Made by a program: the position numbers and the translations under genes. The notes beneath the pieces were generated by a model. It did not search any database, was not told the origin of the DNA, and saw only the letters and a list, made by a program, of their open reading frames with translations. A DNA stretch of 8,861 bases from Deinococcus sp. (GTDB taxonomy: Bacteria > Deinococcota > Deinococci > Deinococcales > Deinococcaceae): the NCBI GenBank assembly GCA_018260275.1, contig JAGLBK010000104.1, positions 1 through 8,861 on the forward strand, read 5' to 3'. Each line of letters starts with the position of its first letter. Position 1 is the stretch's first letter. Positions 7,159 to 8,861 of the stretch are shown in pieces.

Positions 7159-7941
7159 ATGAATCCAAGTGAGACACGCTGGAGTGCCGTCGTACTGGGC
7201 GGCGGTGAACCAGGGGACGCTTTTGCCTCTGCACACGGCGTCAACGTCAAACCGCTGATCCCTATTCACGGCCTCCCCATGGCCGCCTACGTCCTACGGA
7301 CTTTGCGTGACAGTGGCAGAGTCGAGCGGATTGCCTATGTCGGGCCGACCACCCCCGAGCTTGAGCCTTTTATAGATGTGCGAGTGACCGATCACGGCAC
7401 TCTGCTGGGCAACCTCGAAGCGGGAGTCGAAGCCATTACCCAGTCGGGCCTGGCCCCCAACGAGCGTGTCCTGGTGGTCACGGCGGATATCCCGCTCCTC
7501 AGCGCCGCCCAGCTTAGGGACGTCCTCGACAGCGCACCGATCGAAGCTGGTTTTGTCTATCCCGTGGTTCGCCGTGAAGACTGTGAGGCGGCCTACCCCG
7601 GCGTCAAACGCACGTTCGTCAAGGTCAAAGGCGGCACATTCACGGGCGGAAATCTCTTCATCCTCGATCCACGCCTGATCAAAAAATTCCTTCCCCGCCT
7701 GCGTGACGTCCTGGCTGCCCGTAAAACCCCGTTGAAACTCGCCCGTATTATTGGTCTCAGTACGCTTTTCAAACTTTTGACCGGAAGTCTCACCGTCGCA
7801 GGACTCGAACAAAAAATCACCGATATTGTGGGCGTTTCTGCACAGGCTCTGATCACCCCACACGCGGCTGTTGGTACAGATGTCGACAAAGAGGCCGACT
7901 TGCAATTGGCCGTCGACCATATCGCACCTCCCACCAGCTGA
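7159..7941 (+). CDS. MobA-like NTP transferase family protein, substrate unknown
   Basis: A 260-residue protein with the Rossmann-like nucleotidyltransferase fold of the MobA/GlmU/IspD superfamily. The nucleotide loop is VVLGGGEPGD (11-20), followed by Lys31 in KPLIPIHGLPM. A metal-binding Asp110 sits in VVTADIPLL (106-114), with FTGGNLFILD (161-170) in the substrate half. A terminal TDVDKEADL (240-248) resembles the second metal site (DxDxxxDL). Such enzymes transfer a nucleotide from an NTP to a sugar phosphate, alcohol phosphate or cofactor. The loop lacks the common LAGGxSxRMG form, so it is not plainly MobA, MocA or a sugar enzyme. A basic, hydrophobic insert (~185-225) separates the two metal sites. 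It lies 6 bp after the kinase gene, so it can be co-transcribed with the two-component pair, but it also has its own -10 box. I cannot name the substrate. Confidence 0.85.
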   Translation: MNPSETRWSAVVLGGGEPGDAFASAHGVNVKPLIPIHGLPMAAYVLRTLRDSGRVERIAYVGPTTPELEPFIDVRVTDHGTLLGNLEAGVEAITQSGLAPNERVLVVTADIPLLSAAQLRDVLDSAPIEAGFVYPVVRREDCEAAYPGVKRTFVKVKGGTFTGGNLFILDPRLIKKFLPRLRDVLAARKTPLKLARIIGLSTLFKLLTGSLTVAGLEQKITDIVGVSAQALITPHAAVGTDVDKEADLQLAVDHIAPPTS

Positions 7942-7960
7942 ACCTTCTCGCTCCGTGGTA

Positions 7961-8012
7961 GACACGCTTTAAAATGACACGCTGTGGCCCTTGCTATCGC
8001 TGGTCGGCGTGT
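7961..8012. promoter_or_regulatory. ACACGC repeats before the ferredoxin promoter
   Basis: GACACGCT occurs twice in direct orientation (7961-7968 and 7976-7983, 15 bp apart), and the inverted core GCGTGT lies at 8007-8012, 30 bp from the second copy and between the -35 and -10 boxes. The AT-rich TTTAAAAT separates the first two copies. This arrangement suggests a regulator site for the ferredoxin gene, but the motifs are short. Confidence 0.4.
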
Positions 8013-8019
8013 GCATACT
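7991..8019 (+). promoter_or_regulatory. Ferredoxin promoter: TTGCTA - 17 bp - CATACT
   Basis: A -35-like TTGCTA (7991-7996) and a -10-like CATACT (8014-8019) are separated by exactly 17 bp. The -10 ends 7 bases before the ATG at 8027, which predicts transcription starting at the start codon. No Shine-Dalgarno precedes the ATG, consistent with a leaderless transcript. Confidence 0.55.
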
Positions 8020-8026
8020 GTCGTTT

Positions 8027-8263
8027 ATGCCGCATGTTATTACCAGCCCCTGTATTGGCACCAAAGATCAGGCCTGCACCGAGGTCTGCCCCGTCGAATG
8101 TATCTACGACGCGGGCGAAATGTTCCTGATCCACCCGGACGAGTGCATTGATTGTGGCGCCTGTGTCCCCGCTTGCCCGGTCAGTGCGATTTATCCTGAG
8201 GAAGACGTGCCTGCGGGCGAAGAAAGCTACATCGAGAAGAACCGCGCTCACTTTGGCCTCTAA
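8027..8263 (+). CDS. Seven-iron ferredoxin ([3Fe-4S][4Fe-4S]), Thermus type
   Basis: A 78-residue cytoplasmic electron carrier closely resembling Thermus ferredoxin. By analogy with Azotobacter FdI, Cys9, Cys17 and Cys50 bind a [3Fe-4S] cluster, and Cys21, Cys40, Cys43 and Cys46 bind a [4Fe-4S] cluster. Cys25 is an extra, non-ligand cysteine also seen in that family. The segment between Cys9 and Cys17 (IGTKDQA) breaks the CxxC pattern, which is why the first cluster is expected to be three-iron. The C-terminal YPEEDVPAGEESYIEKN tail is typical. I chose the ATG at 8027 (MPHVITSPC), not an upstream TTG at 7991, because family proteins start there and the promoter would overlap the longer form. 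It is monocistronic, with its own promoter and a terminator 17 bp after the stop. No redox partner enzyme is encoded next to it. Confidence 0.96.
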   Translation: MPHVITSPCIGTKDQACTEVCPVECIYDAGEMFLIHPDECIDCGACVPACPVSAIYPEEDVPAGEESYIEKNRAHFGL

Positions 8264-8279
8264 ATCTCTACTCTATCTG

Positions 8280-8316
8280 GCTGCTCTGCCTCTATAGGTA
8301 GGAGCAGCTCTTTTTT
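8280..8316 (+). terminator. Rho-independent terminator of the ferredoxin gene
   Basis: GCTGCTC (8280-8286) pairs perfectly with GAGCAGC (8302-8308). An inner CCT/AGG pair can extend the hairpin, and TCTTTTTT follows at 8309-8316. It lies 17 bp after the ferredoxin stop. Confidence 0.88.
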
Positions 8317-8317
8317 A

Positions 8318-8510
8318 GAGCATGTTGGATAAAGGGTAGTACCATAGGACAGCGTGGAGTGCGTTCAAGCTGCCTTTTGAATGGGTGGAATCCTAAACCG
8401 CAGTACCTCCTCAACCGTCCAGGGATGGTCGCCGGACTGACCGACCATCCCTGGTGTGCGCTTAACCGACTTGCCCTCAACACGAATGCGTAGGGAGCGG
8501 CTGGAAGCTA
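8318..8510 (-). mobile_element. Probable IS remnant: one terminal repeat plus the end of a reading frame
   Basis: The left border reads TA then GAGCATGTTGGATAAAGG, starting right after the ferredoxin terminator's T-run. These terminal bases resemble those of the neighbouring MITE-like repeat (GAGCAT(C/T)TGACA). About 45 bp inside, a minus-strand reading frame ends, as expected for a transposase gene near an element end. The rest of any element is missing: at the other side it is interrupted by the MITE-like repeat. Assignment to a named IS family is not possible from what is left. Confidence 0.4.
8365..8508 (-). pseudogene. C-terminal remnant of an unidentified, possibly transposase, protein
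   Basis: A minus-strand frame encodes about 46 residues ending in a TGA at 8367-8365. It includes VEGKSVKRTPGMVGQSGDHP and then WTVEEVLRFRIPPIQKAA. The basic, protein-like composition suggests real former coding sequence rather than noise. The frame runs upstream into the MITE-like repeat, where it encodes only repeat-derived residues, so the gene's 5' part is lost or displaced. Its place about 45 bp from an IS-like end suggests a transposase C-terminus. I do not recognise the family with certainty. Confidence 0.35.
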
Positions 8511-8625
8511 GAGCATCTGACAAAAAGAAGTTGCCCTGTGGCCCCCTCACCCCTTGCTTTGCAAGGCCCCCTCCCACAAGGGGCGAGGGTCGACAGTCCA
8601 TAGCTTTCTTATGTCAAATGCTCTA
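8509..8625. repeat. MITE-like small repeat, 113 bp with 22-bp-class terminal inverted repeats and flanking TA
   Basis: The left end (from 8511) GAGCATCTGACAAAAAGAAG and the right end read inward (from 8623) GAGCATTTGACATAAGAAAG are imperfect inverted repeats, with TA at 8509-8510 and 8624-8625 (in fact CTAG on both sides). Inside, CTCACCCCTTG (8546-8556) pairs with CAAGGGGCGAG (8577-8587), and CCTTGC-TTT-GCAAGG (8552-8566) forms a competing hairpin. There is no gene. It fits a non-autonomous miniature element, or one of the small noncoding repeats known in Deinococcus genomes. Confidence 0.7.
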
Positions 8626-8651
8626 GTGGATGACCACAGGCATGAGGGTAT

Positions 8652-8861
8652 CTATTCGACTTGGTTGTAGTGGCGTGCCATCTTGTCTCTCGCCGTCTGA
8701 GTGGTGAATTGCCAGTTCACCTGGACTGTCCTTGCATTCCTATGCCGTTCCCAAGCTGCAATTTCCGTTTCTAGTTCCTCTTTTGTCGGTATCCGGCGAT
8801 CTATGCATTGGCGCTGCACGACAGCCCATTCCATCTCAGCCATATTCAACCAAGAAGCGTG
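8652..8861 (-). CDS. IS630-family transposase, C-terminal part (runs off the right edge)
   Basis: The frame is open to the window edge and ends with TAG at 8654-8652, giving the last 69 residues. It shows the family signature HASWLNMAEMEWAVVQRQ, where the Glu of NMAE is the last acidic residue of the DDE triad, then CIDRRIP, an AAWERHRN segment, WQFTTQTARDKMARHY and the stop. This matches the usual IS630 C-terminal end in length and order, so the 3' end is intact. The remainder is outside the window, so intactness of the whole transposase cannot be judged. The 26 bp between the stop and the MITE-like repeat could hold the element's terminal repeat; GTGG-ATGA-CCAC there is a small dyad. Lower GC than the chromosomal genes fits a mobile origin. 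Confidence 0.85.
   Translation of the reverse strand, partial: HASWLNMAEMEWAVVQRQCIDRRIPTKEELETEIAAWERHRNARTVQVNWQFTTQTARDKMARHYNQVE

Noticed and set aside
7991..8263. Longer ferredoxin starting at the TTG at 7991
   Set aside because: The extra 12 residues are absent from the family, and the segment overlaps the predicted -35 and -10 boxes.
8292..8483. Minus-strand open frame across the ferredoxin terminator and IS-like end
   Set aside because: It reads through a terminator and an element border and has no recognisable protein features.

Overview
The window is high-GC, with short intergenic gaps and proteins typical of the Deinococcus-Thermus lineage. The best pointers are a ferredoxin of the Thermus seven-iron type, an archaeal-type cofactor-independent phosphoglycerate mutase (ApgM), a Thermus-like TrmH, and start codons sitting 6-9 bases after a TAnnnT-type -10 box. 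That last layout is known from leaderless transcripts in Deinococcus. I infer a Deinococcus chromosome segment. The species cannot be named from the sequence.

Layout, left to right. (1) A BenE-family membrane transporter on the minus strand is divergent from a MocR/PdxR-type regulator (GntR winged helix fused to an aminotransferase fold). The 104-bp gap between them carries three direct copies of ATTGG(A/C)CTG(T/C), about three helical turns apart, which form a strong operator candidate. The pair looks like a self-contained transport and control module. (2) Convergent with the regulator is a minus-strand pair, trmH then apgM: tRNA G18 ribose methylation and glycolysis. They are separated by 133 bp and each has its own -10-like box. 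(3) Divergent from trmH is a plus-strand run: an OmpR/PhoB response regulator, a HAMP-containing sensor histidine kinase whose 5' end overlaps it, and a MobA-like nucleotidyltransferase 6 bp further on. The nucleotidyltransferase also has an extended -10 box inside the end of the kinase gene. (4) A ferredoxin gene follows, with a -35/-10 pair that predicts transcription starting at its ATG, three ACACGC repeats in front, and a clear intrinsic terminator behind.

The last ~550 bp are mobile-element debris. An IS-like end abuts the terminator's T-run and is followed by a reading-frame remnant. Next comes a 113-bp MITE-like repeat with terminal inverted repeats and flanking TA, then the C-terminal end of an IS630-family transposase running off the right edge. 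The terminal bases of the IS-like end and the MITE-like repeat are related.

Most of the window is ordinary chromosomal housekeeping and signalling. I do not see a defence island, CRISPR array, biosynthetic cluster or other clearly new system. The points most worth a second look are the regulatory repeats, the unusual candidate start of the histidine kinase, the uncharacterised nucleotidyltransferase, and the nested small mobile elements.
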